This document shows positions 33,940-46,913 of a stretch of 64,000 nucleotides of DNA, in pieces (the stretch's first letter is position 1; each line of letters starts with the position of its first letter). Location of the stretch: NCBI RefSeq assembly GCF_042477335.2, contig NC_091251.1:84397501-84461500 (forward strand), given 5' to 3'. The notes below the pieces were generated by a model. It had not been told where the DNA came from. It saw only the letters and a list, made by a program, of their open reading frames with translations, and did not search any database. Source of the stretch: Ovis canadensis. Its lineage: Eukaryota > Chordata > Mammalia > Artiodactyla > Bovidae. The translations under genes were made by a program, and so were the position numbers.

Positions 33940-35455
33940 TTTACTGTTATCCATTATGCTCTTAGCTAAACTGCCAGTAGACTTTGAGTGTTCCCAACAA
34001 ATTCTTAGTAACAGGGTGAACTTATATCTCTGTGGATGCATAATTTTCTAAACACAAGGCAATACTTATATCATCTGAGAAACTGGGGATTTAAATGGTC
34101 CTTAAATCTTCCTATTTTGAGATGTCCCATGTGCTGCTTGGCCCTTGAGCACAAAGATCTACATACTATTTTTTAGGGTCAAAATGTAAATTTGAAGACT
34201 CTTTAGAATAATCTTTTAAAAATATTTAATTGCTCGAGACTGCAAGAAAAAATTTGTTTTGAGGATATTGGATTAGTGAAAAAGAGTTCTGTTAAAATTC
34301 AGTCTCACTGTGTGGGCAGTTCTGTGAGTTAAAAAAAAAGTTATAAACAAATCAAAATTATATTTCACTCCAAATGCTCTCCAAATGGATTTGTTTTGGA
34401 GAGTTGAAGGAATTTGGGTATCTTTCTACTGAGACATTTTTCCTGTCTTAAGTAGACCTGTCTCTCAATTTCTCATTTATAAAATATTCTATTTTCACTT
34501 GAAAGATAAATTGCCACGTTGATTCAACAACCATCCCACCAAAGTCTTGTGTATGTTCTCTGATGTTTCTACATGACATGCTTTTACTGGGTGTGTGTTC
34601 CTAATTTGCCTATATAGTTAAGTTCAGTGTTGTTCAAGTTATATTGAACTATATCCATGCTAGCTGATAAATTTTTTTGGTGAATGACATATAAGTTGTA
34701 CAAGGCCCATATATCATTTATTTAAATTCAGCAATGCAAACATGCCACTAAAATCCAAAAATCCAAAAATGTTGATTGTAGCCTTATAAACCATCAACAT
34801 CCTCTCATTCCTTTTGCTTCTTTTTCTATCGTCCTCCCCACTGGGAAGATGTAGGGAAAGGGAGAGACTTGAGGATGGTGGAGAGGAGCTAGAGGGTTCG
34901 GGAAACTCAGATAAATGAACAAAGTCTCAGAGATCCTTTTGTGGACCTATTGGTACATTTCAACCATTTTCATCCTTAAATGCTGCTTCTGAGCTCACCC
35001 TCTGAGTATTAAAGAAAAGGAAAGCAAGCTAGCTGATAATTCTTGGCTTCTAGAGACGTGTGAGTGTGTGCATGCGTATGTGTGTTCATGTTCATGCTAA
35101 AGGGGGATTTACATTTTAAACATGTAAAGCAGACAGGTTAGATTACTTAATTCTCAGGAGAAGATGGACACATTTCAACACATATATATTACTGTATTAA
35201 AGACAGCACCCCATGTATACCCTCAAATGCTGAGTTCTCAAGTGTTTGAGAAATGATTGGTTGCTAGTGACTCCATATGTTGCTATGTTTTATTTTGGAA
35301 CATGTTAAAATCTCACTTAGGTTTCATTAAGCCAATTTTTTCCCCTATTTTTTGAAAGGTCTATTTTTCCCTTCCAAAGAATTCATTTGAATATGTAGTT
35401 AGCATATCCTTGTTAGCTACTACTAGGAAGAAAATTTAAGTAGCACTACCCATTT
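33940..35455. other. AT-rich sequence without recognised feature
   Basis: No supported gene. Simple AT-rich runs only. Confidence 0.45.
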
Positions 35456-35457
35456 TC

Positions 35458-35508
35458 ATATATATATATATATATATACACACATACATACACACACATA
35501 TATATGTA
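35458..35508. repeat. (TA)n/(CA)n compound microsatellite
   Basis: About 10 TA units are followed by irregular CACATACATACACACA and a second short TA run. Confidence 0.93.
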
Positions 35509-35771
35509 ATATTTTATATTTTGTAGTTCTAGAAATACTTAGAGAAGTGGTTGACTATCCATGATGGTTGTTTGAGGTTATAGTGCCTAACTAGCCCTAA
35601 ATTTAGTACACTGGCAAAATGATATGCTTCTAAGTATTTAAGGCTTTGTTCTTTTATTTTTTTGGTTCCAGAAGCATCACTGTAGGAAAAAGGAACATTA
35701 AAACTCTCAGTTTAACTTGTTCTTAATTTTTTTAATGACATTTAATTTCGTATTTGGTTGTAAAAGCATGG

Positions 35772-36488
35772 CTGATAGTATCAGCTCAGTTCAGTCGCTC
35801 AGTTGTGTCTGACTCTGTGACCCCATGGACTACAGCATGCCAGGCCTCCGTGTCCATCACCAACTTCTGGAGTTTACTCAAACTCATGTCCATTGAGTCT
35901 GTGATGCCATCCAACCATCTCGTCCTCTGTTGTCCCCTTCTCCTGCCTTTAATCTTTCCCAGCATCAGGGTCTTTTCAAATGAGTCAGCTCTTTGCATCA
36001 GGTGGACAAAGTATTGGAGTTTCAGCCTCAACATCAGTCCTTCCAATGAACACCCAGGACTGATCTTCTTTAGGATGGACCAGTTGGATCTCCTTGCAGT
36101 CCAAGGGACTCTCAAGATTCTTCTCCAACACCACAATTCAAAAGCATCAATTCTTTGGCGCTCAGCTTTCTTTATAGTCCAACTCTCACATCCATACATG
36201 ACTACTGGAAAAACCATAGCCTTGACTAGACAGATCTTTGTTGAAAAAGTAATGTCTCTGCTTTTTAACATGCTGTCTAGGTTGGTCATAACTTTCCTTC
36301 CAAGGAGTAAGCGTCTTTTTATTTCATGGCTGCAGTCACCATGCAGAATCACCATGCAGTGATTTTGGAGCCCAAGAAAATAAAGTCTGCCACTGTTTCC
36401 ACTGTTTCCCCATCTATTTGCCATGAAGTGATGGGACTGGATGCCATGATCTTTGTTTTCTGAATGTTGAGCTTTAAGCTAATAGTAT
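35772..36488 (-). mobile_element. BovB 3' part, antisense, with approx. 10-bp target duplication
   Basis: The body 35782-36478 runs from the BovB terminus (AGCTCAGTTCAGTCGCTCAG) to a 5' truncation at GAGCTTTAAGC. CTGATAGTAT (35772-35781) and CTAATAGTAT (36479-36488) flank it with one mismatch. A 12-nt partial repetition of the CACCATGCAG region lies near 36339-36360. Confidence 0.88.
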
Positions 36489-37546
36489 TTCTGTTCAGTT
36501 GCTCAGTCGTGTCCGACTCTTTGCGACCCCATGAATCACAGCACGCCAGGCCTCCCTGTTCATCACCAACTCCCGGAGTTCACTCAGACTCACATCCATC
36601 GAGTCAGTGATGCTATCTAGCCATCTCATCCTCTGTCATCCCCTTCTCCTCCTGCCCCCAATCCCTCCCAGCATCAGAGTCTTTTCCTATGAGTCAACTC
36701 TTCGCATGAGGTGGCCAAAGTACTGAAGCTTCAGCTTTAGCATCATTCCTTCCAAAGAAATCCCAGGGCTGATCTCCTTCAGAATGGACTGGACTGGTTG
36801 GATCTCCTTGCAGTCCAAGGGACTCTCAAGAGTCTTCTCCAACACCACAGTTCAACAGCATCAGTTCTTTGGTGCTCAGCCTTCTTCACAGTCCAACTCT
36901 CACATGCATACATGACCACAGGAAAAACCATAGCCTTGACTAGACGGATCTTAGTCAGCAAAGTAATGTCTCTGCTTTTGAATATGCTATCTAGATTGGT
37001 CATAACTTTTCTTCCAAGGAGTAAGTGTCTTTTAATTTCATGGCTGCAGTCACCATCTGCAGTGATTTTGGAGCCCCCCAAAAATAAAGTCTGCCACTGT
37101 TTCCACTGTTTCCCCATCTATTTCCCATGAGATGATGGAACTGGATGCCATGATCTTTGTTTTCTGAATGTTGAGCTTTAAGCCAACTTTTTCACTCTCT
37201 TCTTTCACTTTCATCAAGAGGCTTTTTAGTTCCTCTTCACTTTCTGCCATAAGGGTGCTGTTATCTGCATATCTGAGGTTATTGATATTTTTCCCGGCAA
37301 TCTTGATTCCAGCTTGTGTTTCTTCCAGTTCAGTGTTTCTCATGATGCACTCTGCATAGAAGTTAAATAAGCAAGGTAACACTATACAGCATTGATGTAC
37401 TCCTTTTCCTATTTGGAACCAGTCTATTTTCCATGTCCAGTTCTAACTGTTGCTTCCTGACCTGCATACAGATTTCTCAAGAGGCAGGTCAGGTGGTCTG
37501 GTATTCCCATCTATTTCAGAATTTTCCACAGTTTATTGTATAGTAT
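36482..37546 (-). mobile_element. BovB 3' half, antisense, adjoining the previous copy
   Basis: The body 36489-37539 is a separate BovB from the terminus (TTCAGTTGCTCAGTCGTGTC) to the reverse transcriptase. Its catalytic region reads YADN instead of YADD on the minus strand (near 37258-37270). ATAGTAT at 36482-36488 and 37540-37546 is its 7-bp target duplication. The same heptamer at 35775-35781 is the third copy of the site. Confidence 0.85.
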
Positions 37547-37934
37547 AAATGAGTCTAATTGTACAGATATTTTGAATTTGTGCACTGAATTAGCTGTATG
37601 TGGAGTTGTCACATTGGTGTTCAGCTCTTAAAAGTTTCTCATTTCTTAACTTCTTTTCTTTTTCAGAGAAGTTCTGAGCATAAACTATAGCTCAAGGACC
37701 TCAACTCTTATTGTGCCACCATTACTTTTGAAAACACCTCCTTGTTTTGAAAAAGCTGCTGATATCAAATTCTATAGCTTTTATTGTCACCTCCTTGCCC
37801 TGGGACCAAAGCTGTCTGGGCTTGGGCTAACCTTAGTGGTGGACATGCCTACTGCACTCAGGTCACCTCTTCTCTGACCCTGTTCACTATCCTTCCTGGG
37901 AGGATCCTTGGGTCCTGAGGTGGATGGATTCCTG

Positions 37935-38022
37935 GAGGAGGAGTCCCTTCTCCAGGAAATCGAACCCAGGTATCCCTTATTGCAGGCAGATTCTCTACCA
38001 GCTGAGCTACCAGGGAAGCCTG
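37935..38022 (-). mobile_element. Bov-tA SINE tRNA-like head, antisense, partial
   Basis: CTTCTCCAGGAAATCGAACCCAGG, GGCAGATTCTCTACCAGCTG and AGCTACCAGGGAAGCC are the reversed head; the body is missing or unrecognisable. Confidence 0.75.
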
Positions 38023-38057
38023 TCGACATGTCCAGGCAATCCTAAATTCTTTTTGAA

Positions 38058-38275
38058 AATGTATTAATTTGATATAAGTTGTGTTAGTTTAAGGTGTACA
38101 GTGTGTTGACTTCATAATTCATATATTGTCATATGATTACCATCATAGCGTTAGCTAACACCTCCATCTTGTCACATAATTGATTTTTTGGTCACATAAT
38201 TCACGTCATGAATTTGGTTTTGTGTGGCGGGAACAGTTAAGATCTATTCTCTTAGCAGCTTTGAGTACTGCTGTC
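38058..38275 (-). repeat. Old L1-related fragment
   Basis: TTAGTTTAAGGTGTACAGTG, ATATTGTCATATGATTACCA and AGCTAACACCTCCATC resemble a common old mammalian L1 terminal region. The orientation is tentative. Confidence 0.45.
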
Positions 38276-38870
38276 TGCAGCCATTGTGTTGAGCCTTAGA
38301 TGGAGCTGGAATTTTAAAGGTGAACAAGCTTATGCTTAAGTTAGGGACTTATGCTGTATGACCACGCTTGAACACTTCACAGAAACAAAGTCATGCTGTT
38401 TTTTATTTACTTATTTATTTTTTTTTTGTAGAAGGATGATTGCTTTACAAAATTTGTTGTTTTCTGTCAAACCTCAACATGAATCAGCCATAGGTATACA
38501 TATATCCCCTCACTTTTGAACTTGCCTCCCATCTCGCTCCCCATCCCACCTCTCTAGGTTGATAGAGAGCCCCTGTTTGAGTTTCTTAGCTATACAGCAA
38601 GTTCTGATTGGCTATCTATTTACATATGGTAATCTAAGTTTCCATGTTACTCTTTCCATACATCTCACCCTCTCCTCCCCTCTCCCCATGTTTACAAATC
38701 TATTCTTTATGTCTGTTTCTCCATTGCTGCCCTGTAAGTAAATTCTTCAGTTTTCTGGATTAGAATATGATATTTATCTTTCTCTTTCTGACTTACTTCA
38801 CTCTGTATAACAGGTTCTAGATTCATCCACCTCATTAGAACTTACTCAAAGGCCCTTTTTATGGCTGCGT

Positions 38871-41203
38871 AATATTCCAAGAGAATGCACTGGTCATAGA
38901 GACACCCTCTTCCAACAACACAAGAGAAGACTGTGCACATAGACATCATCAGATGGTCAACACCAAAATCAGATTGATTATATTCTTTGCAGCCAAAGAT
39001 GGAGAAGCTGTATACAGTCAGCAAAAACAAGACCGGGAGCTGACTGCGGCTCAGATCCTAAACTCCTTATTGCCAAATTCAGGCTTAAATTGAAGAAAGT
39101 AGGGAAAACTGCTAGACCATTCAGGTATGACCTAAATCAAATCCCTTATGATTATACAGTGGAAGTGACAAATAGATTTAAGGGACTAGATCTGCTAGAC
39201 AAAGTGCCTGATGAACTATGGATGGAGGTTCATGACATTGTACAGGAGACAGGAATCAAGACCATCCCCATGGAAAAGAAATGCAAAAAAGCAAAATGGC
39301 TGACTGGGGAGGCCTTACAAATAACTGTGAAAAGAAGAGAAGTGAAAAGCAAAGGAGAAAAGGAAAGATACAAGCATCTGAATGCAGATTTCCAAAGAAT
39401 AGCAAGGAGAGATAAGAAAGCCTTCCTCAGTGATCAATGCAAAGGAATAGAGGAAAAGAACAGAATGGGAAAGACTAGAGATCTCCTTAAGAAAATCAGA
39501 GATACCCAGGAAACATTTCATGCAAAGATGGGCTCAATAAAGGACAGATATGGTATGGATCTAACAGAAGCAGAAGATATTAAGAAGAGGTGGCAAGAAT
39601 ACACAGAAGAACTACACAAAAATGTCTTCACAACCAAGATAATCACAATGGTGTGATCACTCACCTAGAGCCTGACATCCTGGAATGTGAAGTCAGATGG
39701 GCCTTAGAAAGCATCACTATGAACAAAGCTAGTGGAGGTGATAGAATTCCAGTTGAGCTATTTCAAATCCTGGAAGATGACACTGTGAAAGTGCTGCACT
39801 CAATATGCCAGCAAGTTTGGAAAACTCAGCAGTGGCCACAAGACTGGAAAGGGTCTGTTTTCATTCCAATCCCAAAGAAAGGCAATGCCAAAGAATGCTC
39901 AAACTATCACACAATTGCACTCATCTCACATGCTAGTAAAGTAATGCTCAAAATTCTCCAAGCCAGGCTTCAGCAATACATGAACCATGAACTTCCAGAT
40001 GTTCAAGCTGGTTTTAGAAAAGGCAGAGGAACCAGAGATCAAATTGCCAAAATTGGCTGGATCATTGAAACAGCAAGAGAGTTCCAGAAAAACATCTATT
40101 CCTGCTTTATTGACTATGCCAAAGCCTTTGACTGTGTGGATCACAATAAACTGTGGAAAATTCTGAGAGAGATGGGAATACCTGACCACCTGACCTGCCT
40201 CTTGAGAAACCTCTATGCAGGTCAGGAAGCAACAGTTAGAACTGGACATGGAAAACAGACTGGTTCCAAATAGGAAAAGGAGTACATCAAGACTGTATAT
40301 TGTCACCCTGCTTATTTAACTTCTATGCAGAGTACATCATGAGAAACGCTGGACTGGAAGAAGCACAACCTGGAATCAAGACTGCCGGGAGAAATATCAA
40401 TAACCTCAGATATGCAGATGACACCACTCTTATGGCAGAAAGTGAAGAGGAACTAAAACGCCTCTTGATGAAAGTGAAAGAGGAGAGTGAAAAAGTTGGC
40501 ATAAAGCTCAACATTCAGGAAACTAACATCATGGCATCTGGTCTCATCACTTCATGGGAAATAGATGGGGAAACAATGGAAACAGTGTCAGACTTTATTT
40601 TTGGGGGCTCCAAAATCACTGGAGATGGTGATTGCAGCCATGAAATTAAAAGACGCTTACTCCTTGGAAGGAAAGTTATGACCAACCTAGATAGCATATT
40701 CAAAAGCCGAGACATTACTTTGTCAGCAAAGGTCCATCTAGTCAAGGTTATGGTTTTTCCTGTGGTCATGTATGGATGTGAGCATTGGACTGTGAAGAAA
40801 GCTGATCGCTGAAGAATTGATGCTTTTGAATTGTGGTGTTAGAAAACTCTTGAGAGTCCCTTGGACTGCAAGGAGATCCAACCAGTCCTTCCTAAAGGAG
40901 ATCAGTCCTGAGTGTTCATTGGAAGGACTGATGCTGAATCTGAAAGTCCAATACTTTTGGCCACCTCATGTGACGAGTTGACTCATTTGAAAAGACCCTG
41001 ATGCTGGGAGGGATTGAGGGCTGGAGGAGAAGGGGACGACAGAGGATGAGATGGCTGGATGGCATCACTGACTCGATGGACATGAGTTTGGGTAAACTCC
41101 GGGTGTCGGTGATGGACACAGAGGTCTGGTGTGCTGGGATTCATGGGATCGCAAAGAGTCGGACACAACTGGTCTACTGAACTGAACCGAACTGAATATT
41201 CCA
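38871..41203 (+). mobile_element. BovB LINE inserted into L1, sense, 9-bp target duplication
   Basis: The body 38880-41194 is 2.3 kb and 5'-truncated within the endonuclease. AATATTCCA at 38871-38879 and 41195-41203 is a perfect target duplication within L1 ORF2. Sense orientation is opposite to the host L1. The 3' end has the usual TCGCAAAGAGTCGGACACAA followed by ACTGAAC repeats. Confidence 0.95.
39000..41000 (+). pseudogene. BovB reverse transcriptase remnant with intact YADD but broken frame
   Basis: Three overlapping frames are needed: 39090-39656, 39590-40273 and 40300-40812. Motifs in order are KVPDELWMEVHD, NKASGGDRIPVELFQ, SVFIPIPKKGNAKECSNY, GFRKGRGTRDQ, DYAKAFDCVDHNK (motif A), and RYADDTTLMAESEEE (motif C, catalytic aspartates intact). 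Frameshifts lie near 39640 and 40250. An in-frame TGA at 40810-40812 replaces what is CGA in related copies, consistent with CpG decay. Confidence 0.9.
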
Positions 41204-41711
41204 TTGTGTATATGTACCACAACTTCTTTATCCGTTCATCTGTTGATGGACATCTCGGTTGCTTCTGTGTTCTAGCTATTGTAAATAGTGCTGCAGTGAA
41301 CAATAGGATATGTGTGTCTTTTTCAAGTTTGATCCCCTCAGGGTATATGCCTAGGAGTGGGATTGCTGGGTCATATGGTGGTTTTATTCCTAGATGCTAA
41401 GAAATCTCCATAGTGTCTTCCATAGAGGCTGTTTCAATTTACATTCCCACAACTGTGCAAGAGCATTCCCTTTTCTCCACACCCTCTCCAGCATATTGCT
41501 TGTAGACTTTTTGAAGATGGCCATCTGACCTGTGTGAGGTGATATCTCACTGTAGTTTTGATTTGCATTTCTCTAATAATGAGTGATGTTGAGAATGTTT
41601 CCATGTGTTTGTTGGCCATCTGTATGTCTTTGGAGAAATGTCTGTTTAGGTCTTTTCCCCACTTTTTGATTGTTGTTGTTTTTTGTTGTTTTTTGGTTTG
41701 TTTGTTTTTCT

Positions 41712-42013
41712 AGCATTGAGTTGTTGGAGAAGGCAATGGCACCCCACTCCAGTACTCTTGCCTGGAAAATCCCATGGATGGAGGAGCCTGGTAGGCTGCA
41801 GTCCTTGGGGTCGCGAAGAGTTGGACACGACTGAGTGACTTCACTTTCCCTTTTCACTTTCATGCGTTGGAGAAGGAAATGGCAACCCACTCCAGTGTTC
41901 TTGCTTGGAGAATCCCAGGGACAGGGGAGCCTGGTGGGCTGCCATCTATGGGGTCCCACAGAGTCAGACACGACTGAAGCGACTTAGCAGCAGCAGGAGC
42001 AGCATTGAGTTGT
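41712..42013 (+). mobile_element. Bov-A2 SINE dimer inserted into L1 ORF2, 13-bp target duplication
   Basis: The body 41725-42000 has two units and the CTTTCCCTTTTCACTTTCAT linker, ending in GCAGCAGCAGG. AGCATTGAGTTGT at 41712-41724 and 42001-42013 is a perfect duplication. Confidence 0.96.
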
Positions 42014-45000
42014 ATGAGCTGCTTGTATATTTTGGAAATTAATCCTTTGTCAGTTGTTTCATTTGGTATTATTTTCTCCCATTGTGAGGGTTATCTTTTC
42101 ACCTTGCTTATAGTTTCCTTTGCTGTGCAAAAGCTTTTAAGTTTAATCAGGTCCAAGTTGTTTACTTATGTTTTTATGTCCATTATTCTAGGAGGTGGGT
42201 CATAGAGGATCTTGCTTTGATTTATGTCATTGAGTGTTCTGCCTATGTTTTCCCCTAAGAGTATTATAGTTTCCTGTCTTACCTGTAGGTCTTTAATCCA
42301 TCTTGAGTTTATCTTTGTATATGGTGTTAGGAAGTATTCTAATTTCATTCTTTTACATGTAATTGTCCAGTTTTCCCAGCACCATTTATTAAAGAGGCTG
42401 TCTTTGCCCCATTGTATATTCTTGCCTCCTCTGTCAAATATAAGGTACCCATAGGTGCATGGGTTTATTCCTGGGCTTTCTATCTTATTCCATTGGTCTA
42501 TATTTTTGTTTTTGTGCCAGTACCATACTGTCTTGATGACTGTAGCTTTGTAGTATAATCTGAAGTCCGGAAGGTTGATTCTTCCAGCTCCATTCTTCTT
42601 TCAAGACTGCTTTAGCTATTCGGGATCTTTGGTGTTTCCATTTGTATTGTGAGTTTTTTTTTTATAGTTCTGTGTAAATTGTGATTCGTAATTTGTAAGG
42701 ATCTCATTGAATCTGTAGATTGCGTTTGGTAGTATAATCATTTTCAGTATATTGATTCTTCCTACCCAGGAGCATGGAACATCTCACCATCTCTTTATGT
42801 CGTCTTTGATTTCTTTCATTAGTGTCTTATAATTTTCTGTGTACAGTTCTTTTGTCTCCTTAGGTAAGTTTATTCCTAGATATTTAATTCTTTTTGTTGC
42901 AGTAGTGAATAGGATTGATTCCTTAATTTCTCTTTCTGGTTTTTCATTGTTAGTATATAGAAATGCAAGTGATTTCTGTGTATTTATTTTGTATCCTTCA
43001 ACTTTGCTATATTCACTGATAAGCTCTAGTAATTTTCTGATACTATCTTTAGGGTTTTCTATGTAGAGTATCATGTCATCTGCAAACAAAGAGAGCTTCT
43101 TTTCAATCTGGATTCCATTTATTTCTTTTTCTTCTTCGATTGCTGTAGCTAGGACTTTCAGAACTATGTTGAATAATAGTGGGGAAAGTGAGCACCCTTG
43201 TCTTGTTTCTGATCTTCGGAGGAAAGCTTTCAGTTTTTCACCTTTGAGAATAATGTTTGCTATTGGCTTATCATATATGGCCTTTACTATGTTGAGGTAG
43301 GTCCCGTCTATGCCCATTTTTTGAAGAGTTTTAATCATAAATGGGTGCTGAATTTTGTCAAAGGCTTTTCCTGCATCTATTGAGATGATCATATGGTTTT
43401 TATCTTTCAATTTGTTAATACGGTGTATCACATTGATTGATTTGTGTATATTGAAGAATCCTTGCATTCCTGGAATAAACCCAATTTGATCATGGTGTAT
43501 GAGCTTTTTGATGTATTGCTGAATTCTGTTTGCTAAAATTTTGTAGAGGATTTTTGTAGCCTTGTTCATCAGTGATATTGGCTTGTAGTTTTCTTTTTTT
43601 GTGTTGTCTTTGTCTGGTTTTGGTATCAGAGTGATGGTGACCTTGTAGAATGAGTTTGGAAGTGTTCCTTCCTCTGCAATTTTTTGAAAGAGTTTTAGAA
43701 GGATAGGCATTAGCTCTTCTTGAAATGTTTGATAGAATTCTCCTGTGAAGCCATCTGGTCCTGGGCTTTTGTTTTTTGGGAGAATTTTGATCACAGCTTC
43801 AATTTCAGTGCTTGTAATTGGGTTGTTCATAATTTCTATTTCTTCCTGGTTCAGTCTTGGAAGTTTGAACTTTTCTGAGGATCTGTCCATTTCTTCCAGG
43901 TTATCCATTTTATTTCCATGTAGTTGCTCATAATAGTCTGTTATAATCCTCTGTAATTCTGCATTGCCTGTTGTAACCTCTCCTTTTTCATTTCTAGTTT
44001 TGTAGATTTGATTCTTCTCTCTTTTCTTCTGTAAGAGTCTGGCCAAAGGTTAGTCAATTTTGTTTATGTTCTCAAAGAACCAGCTTTTAGTTTTATTAAT
44101 CTTTACTATTTTATCTTTCATTTCTTTTTCATTTATTTCTGCTTGGATCTTTATGATTTCTTTCCTTCTACTAATTTTGGCTATTTTTTGTTGTTGTTTT
44201 AGGTATAAAGTTAGGTTGTCTATTTGATGTTTTTCTTGTTTCTTGAGGTAGGATTGTATCACTATAAAGTTCCTTTTTAGAACTGCTTTTGCTGCATCCC
44301 ATAGGTTTTGAGTTGTCCTATTTTCATTGTCATTTGTTTCTAGAAATTTTTTGATTTCCCTTTTGACTTCTTCAGTGACCTGTTGGTTATTTAGAAATGT
44401 ATTGCTTAATCTCCATGTGTTTGTGTTTCTTACAGTTTTTTTTCTTGTAATTGATATCTAGTTTCATAGCATTGTGGTCAGAGAATATGCTTGATTTCAA
44501 CTTTCTTAAATTTACTGAGGTTTGATTTGTGACCCAAGATGTGGTCTATCCTGGAGAATGTTCCATGTGCACTTGAGAAGAAGGTATATTCTTCTGCATT
44601 TGGATGGAATGTCCTGAAGATATCAATGAGATCTATTTCATGTAATGTATTATTTAAAACTTGTGTTTCCTTATTAATTTTCTGTTTTGATGATATGTCC
44701 ATTGGTGTGAGTGGGATGTTAAAGTCTCCTACTATTATTGTGTTACTGTCAATTTCTCCTTTTATGTCTGTTAGTGTTTGTCTTATGTACTGAGGTGCTC
44801 TTATGTTGGGTGCACAGATATTTATAATTGTTATGTCTTCCTCTTGGATTGATCCCTTGATCATTATATATTGTCCTTCCTTATCTCTTGTAATCTTCTT
44901 TATTTTAAGGTCTATTTTGTCTAATATGAGGATCACTACTCCAGCTTTCTTTTGCTTCCCATATGCATGGAATATATTTTTCTATCCTCTCACTTTCAGT

Positions 45001-45199
45001 CTATATGTTTCTTTAGGTCTGAAGTGGGTTTCTTGTAGACAGCATATATGGGGGTCTTGGTTTTGTATCCATTCAGCCAGTCTATGTCTTTTGGTTGGGG
45101 CATTTAATCCATTTACATTTAAAGCAATTATTGATATATATGTTCCTATTGCCATTTTCTTAATTGTTTGGGGTTGATTTTGTAGATCTTTTTCCTTTT

Positions 45200-46082
45200 G
45201 TTGTATTTCTTGACTATATAAGTCCCTTCAACATTTGTTGTAAAGCTGGTTGGGGGTACTGAATTCTCTTAACTTTTGCTTGTCTGAAAAGCTTTTGATT
45301 TCTCCATCAATTTTGAATGAGATCCTTGCTGGATACAGTAATCTTGTTGTAGATTTTTCCCTTTCAGTACTTTAAATATATCCTGCCATTCCCTTCTGGC
45401 CTACAGAGTTTCTGCTGAAAGATCAACTGTCAAATGTATGGGGTTTCCCTTATATGTTACTTGTTGCTTCTCCCTTGCTGCTTTTAATATTTTTTCTTTG
45501 GGTTTAGACTGTGTCTTGGCATGTTTCTCCTTGGGTTTATCCTATATGGGACTCTTTGAGCCTCTCAGACTTGATTGACTATTTCCTTTTCCATGTTGAG
45601 GAAAATTTCAACTATAATCTCTTTGAAAATTTTCTCATACCCTTTCCTTTTCTCTTCTTCTTCTGGGACCCCTATAATTCGAATATTGGTGCATTTGATA
45701 TTGTTCAGAGGTCTCTGAGACTATCCTCAGTTCTTTTCATTCTTTTTACTTTGTTCTGCTCTTCAGAACTTATTTACACCATTTTATCTTCCAGCTCACT
45801 GATTCATTCTTCTGCTTCAGGTATTCTCCTATTGATTATTCCTTCCAGAATATTTTTAATTTCAATAATGGTGTTGTTTGTATGTTTATCCTTTAATTAT
45901 TCTAGGTCTTTGTTAATTGATTCCTGCATTTTCTTCATTTTGTTTTCAAGGTTTTTGATTATCTTTACTGTAATTATTCTGAATTCTTTTTCAGGTAGTT
46001 TGCCTATTTCCTCTTCATTTATTTGGACTTGTGTGTTTCTAATTTGTTCCTTCATTTGTGTAGTATTTCTCTGCCTTTTCAT
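45200..46082 (-). pseudogene. L1 ORF1 remnant (RNA-binding chaperone), disrupted
   Basis: The minus-strand frame opens MKRQRNTTQMKEQ at 46082, as in L1 ORF1 N-termini, followed by a charged coiled-coil-like segment (KNLENKMKKMQESINKDLE). Further in is RIIGVPEEE (near 45660-45690), the start of the RNA-recognition region, in a different frame. Several frame breaks make it non-functional. The hydrophobic open frame on the + strand at 45511-46098 is only its shadow. Confidence 0.85.
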
Positions 46083-46448
46083 TATATATATATTTTAACT
46101 TATTGTGTTTGAGGTCTCCTTTTTCCAGGCTTCAAGGTTGAATTCTTTCTTCCTCTTGGTTTCTGCCCTCCTAAGGTTGGTCTAGTGGTTTGTGTAAGCT
46201 TCATATAGGGTGAGATTTGTGCTGAGTTTTTGTTGTTGTTGTTCTTGTTTGTTTTTCCTCTGATGGGTAAGGCTGAGTGAGTTGGTAAATCTGTCTGCTG
46301 ATGATTGGGTTTGTATTTTTGTTTTGTTTGTTGTTTAGATGAGGCATCCTGCACAGTGTGCTACTGGTGGTTGTGTGATGCCAGGTCTTGCATTCAAGTG
46401 GTTTCCTTACTGTGAGTTCTCAATATTTGATACTCCCTACGGTTGGCA

Positions 46449-46707
46449 GCCCACTCCAGTATTCTTGCCTGGAAAATCCCATGGATGGAGGAGCCTGGTA
46501 GGCTGCAGTCCATGGGGTTGCTAAGAGTCAGACGTGACTGAGCATCTTCACTTTCACTTTTCACTTTCTTGCACTGGAGAAGGAAATGGCAACCCATTCC
46601 AGTGTTCTTGCCTGGAGAATCCCAGGGACGGGGAAGCCTGGTAGGCTGCCGTCTATGGGGTCACACAGAGTCGGACACGAGTGAAGCGACTTAGTAGCAG
46701 CAGCAGG
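46449..46707 (+). mobile_element. Bov-A2 SINE dimer in L1 5' region, sense, 5'-truncated
   Basis: It starts at CCCACTCCAGTATTCTTGCC, missing the GGAGAAGGCAATGGCA beginning, and includes both units, the linker and the AGTAGCAGCAGCAGG end. No clear target duplication. Confidence 0.92.
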
Positions 46708-46913
46708 GTTAGTTCTCTGGTAGTCTAGGGTCTTAGAGTCCGTGCTCCCACTCCAAAGGATCAGGGCTTAATCTCTGGTCAGGAATGAAGATTCCAAAAG
46801 TGGTTTGTTATGGCATTAAGTGAGATGAAAACAAATAGCCGAAAATGAGAAACCAAAGATGAACCCCAGACAAATGGCAATTACAAAATCAAGCAAATAC
46901 TAATTAAAATAAT

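Larger units (their letters stand above)
38715..45155 (-). pseudogene. L1 ORF2 remnant (endonuclease and reverse transcriptase), disrupted
   Basis: The start is MAIGTYISIIALNVNGLN at 45155. Endonuclease motifs GDFNIPLTP and HGTFSRIDHILG fall at 44478-44936. The reverse transcriptase (42784-44046) shows [28 protein letters not shown] (motif A), [12 protein letters not shown] (motif B) and an intact FADD. C-terminal parts include [18 protein letters not shown] and YIYTMEY, and the last, EYYAAIK, lies beyond the nested BovB. Removing the two insertions gives about 3.8 kb, the normal ORF2 length. Inactivating changes are stops at 44982-44984, 44050-44052 and 42784-42786, a one-base deletion near 44480, and the Bov-A2 and BovB insertions. 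Confidence 0.92.

Noticed and set aside
45511..46098. Long hydrophobic + strand open frame resembling a membrane protein
   Set aside because: It is the shadow of L1 ORF1 on the opposite strand.
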